From Streptomyces sp. NBC_01669 (GTDB taxonomy: Bacteria > Actinomycetota > Actinomycetes > Streptomycetales > Streptomycetaceae): a stretch of DNA of 64,000 nt. The translations under genes and the position numbers were made by a program. Numbering within the stretch: the stretch's first letter is position 1; every line of letters starts with the position of its first letter. The stretch is taken from the NCBI RefSeq assembly GCF_026339735.1, contig NZ_JAPEQG010000001.1, positions 620,001 through 684,000 on the forward strand, in the 5' to 3' direction. Of the stretch, positions 63,318-64,000 are shown piece by piece. A model generated the notes under the pieces. That model did no database searches. It had not been told where the DNA came from and saw only the letters and a program-made list of their open reading frames with translations.

Positions 63318-64000
63318 ATGCTCGCGCAGACGCCCGACGACACGACGGTGGCCGGCCTTGTCTCCGATGCCATCACAGCTCCGTCGATGCACAATGCCCA
63401 GCCCTGGCAGTTCCATTACGGACGTTCCCGTCGCACTCTTACTCTTCGGGCGGATTTCGGCCGTGCCATGCCGGAGGCCGACCCGGCCACCCGCGGACTG
63501 CATGTGGGATGCGGCGCGGCCCTCCTGAACCTGCGGGTGTCCGCAGCTCACCGGGGCCTCGCCCTGGAAACCACGCTGCTGCCCGTCCCCTCGGACCCGG
63601 CGCTGCTGGCGAGCGTCCAGCTGAAGGACGCCCCTCGGAATCCCGAGGAGGGTGCGCTCGTCGGTCTCCACCGCGCGATGCGGGAGCGGCACACCAGCCG
63701 GTACCCGTTCGACGACCGGGCGGTACCCGAGGACGTCCGCGTGCTCTTCACCGAAGCGGCCCGTGCCGAAGGGGCGGACTTCTCGTTCCTGACCCCGACG
63801 CACCTGGAGACCGTGCTGGCACTGATCCGGGATGCCGAGGGGTACGACCGGAGGGACCCCGCACGGGAGGCGGAGCAGCACCACTGGACCCGGGACACGG
63901 AGGCGGAGGCGTCCGTCGACGGGATCCCGGACTACGCCTTCGGCCCCTGCGACGCGTCCGGAAGGTCGACGGTCCGCGACTTCGCGGGCACCGCTGTCCT
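63318..64000 (+). CDS. Acg-like nitroreductase-fold protein (runs off the right edge)
   Basis: The first 227 residues are visible: SDAITAPSMHNAQPWQFHYG, RGLHVGCGAALLNLRVSAAH, RAMRERHTSRYPFDDRAVPE and RDAEGYDRRDP. This matches Acg (Rv2032), a nitroreductase-fold DosR-regulon protein of mycobacteria that binds flavin. GGGGAGG stands upstream of the ATG. The C-terminal half is outside the window. Confidence 0.88.
   Translation, partial: MLAQTPDDTTVAGLVSDAITAPSMHNAQPWQFHYGRSRRTLTLRADFGRAMPEADPATRGLHVGCGAALLNLRVSAAHRGLALETTLLPVPSDPALLASVQLKDAPRNPEEGALVGLHRAMRERHTSRYPFDDRAVPEDVRVLFTEAARAEGADFSFLTPTHLETVLALIRDAEGYDRRDPAREAEQHHWTRDTEAEASVDGIPDYAFGPCDASGRSTVRDFAGTAV

Overview
The window looks like a Streptomyces-type actinomycete chromosome. 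It is very GC-rich with strong third-position GC, uses many GTG and TTG starts and leaderless-looking regulators, and carries Tat and lipoprotein exports, the Streptomyces intergenic repeat and small inverted-repeat elements. No tRNA, rRNA, CRISPR array or complete insertion sequence was seen.

Region 1 (1-24.9 kb) is catabolic. A MarR N-terminus at the left edge is followed by a four-gene leftward operon for a molybdenum hydroxylase of the xanthine dehydrogenase/CO dehydrogenase form II type (FAD, 2Fe-2S and Mo subunits plus a CoxG-like protein). A divergent XdhC maturation factor and an unusual TetR-MarR fusion regulator follow. Next comes a divergent pair: a leftward MFS transporter, and an 11-gene rightward operon (8986-18996) that looks like one aromatic or N-heterocyclic degradation pathway. 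It holds a Rieske oxygenase with its reductase, an extradiol-type dioxygenase, a C-C hydrolase-like enzyme, an aldehyde dehydrogenase, an aspartate-dehydrogenase-like enzyme, a cupin, two SDRs, a ThDP enzyme and a tiny recombinase-HTH-like protein. After an inverted-repeat element and a pseudogene come a YciO protein and an NCS1 permease/TetR/amidohydrolase group.

Region 2 (25-35.8 kb) encodes two large secreted subtilases with a LuxR/TrmB-like regulator between them, a hydrolase/TetR pair, and a stretch of gene remnants.

Region 3 (35.8-64 kb) resembles a dormancy or hypoxia (DosR/DevR, called OsdR in Streptomyces) regulon island, interrupted by a sugar locus. The island has a DevR-like response regulator and a GAF-GAF DevS-like kinase, three universal stress proteins, four intact and several broken CBS-BON proteins, two stand-alone cyclic-nucleotide-binding-domain proteins, an Rv1733c-like membrane protein, a frameshifted Hsp20, a HAD plus GH65 pair and an Acg-like nitroreductase. 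GGGCCG-type palindromes resembling DosR boxes recur upstream of many of these. The sugar locus (42.7-49.9 kb) has a ChvE/MmsA/MmsB-type ABC importer, an aldose 1-epimerase, a U32-like protein, a decayed arabinofuranosidase-like gene and a three-copy putative operator.

The two most unusual items are the uncharacterised 11-gene catabolic operon and the TetR-MarR fusion beside it. The right-hand island is notable for repeated paralogues and fragments around a shared operator class.
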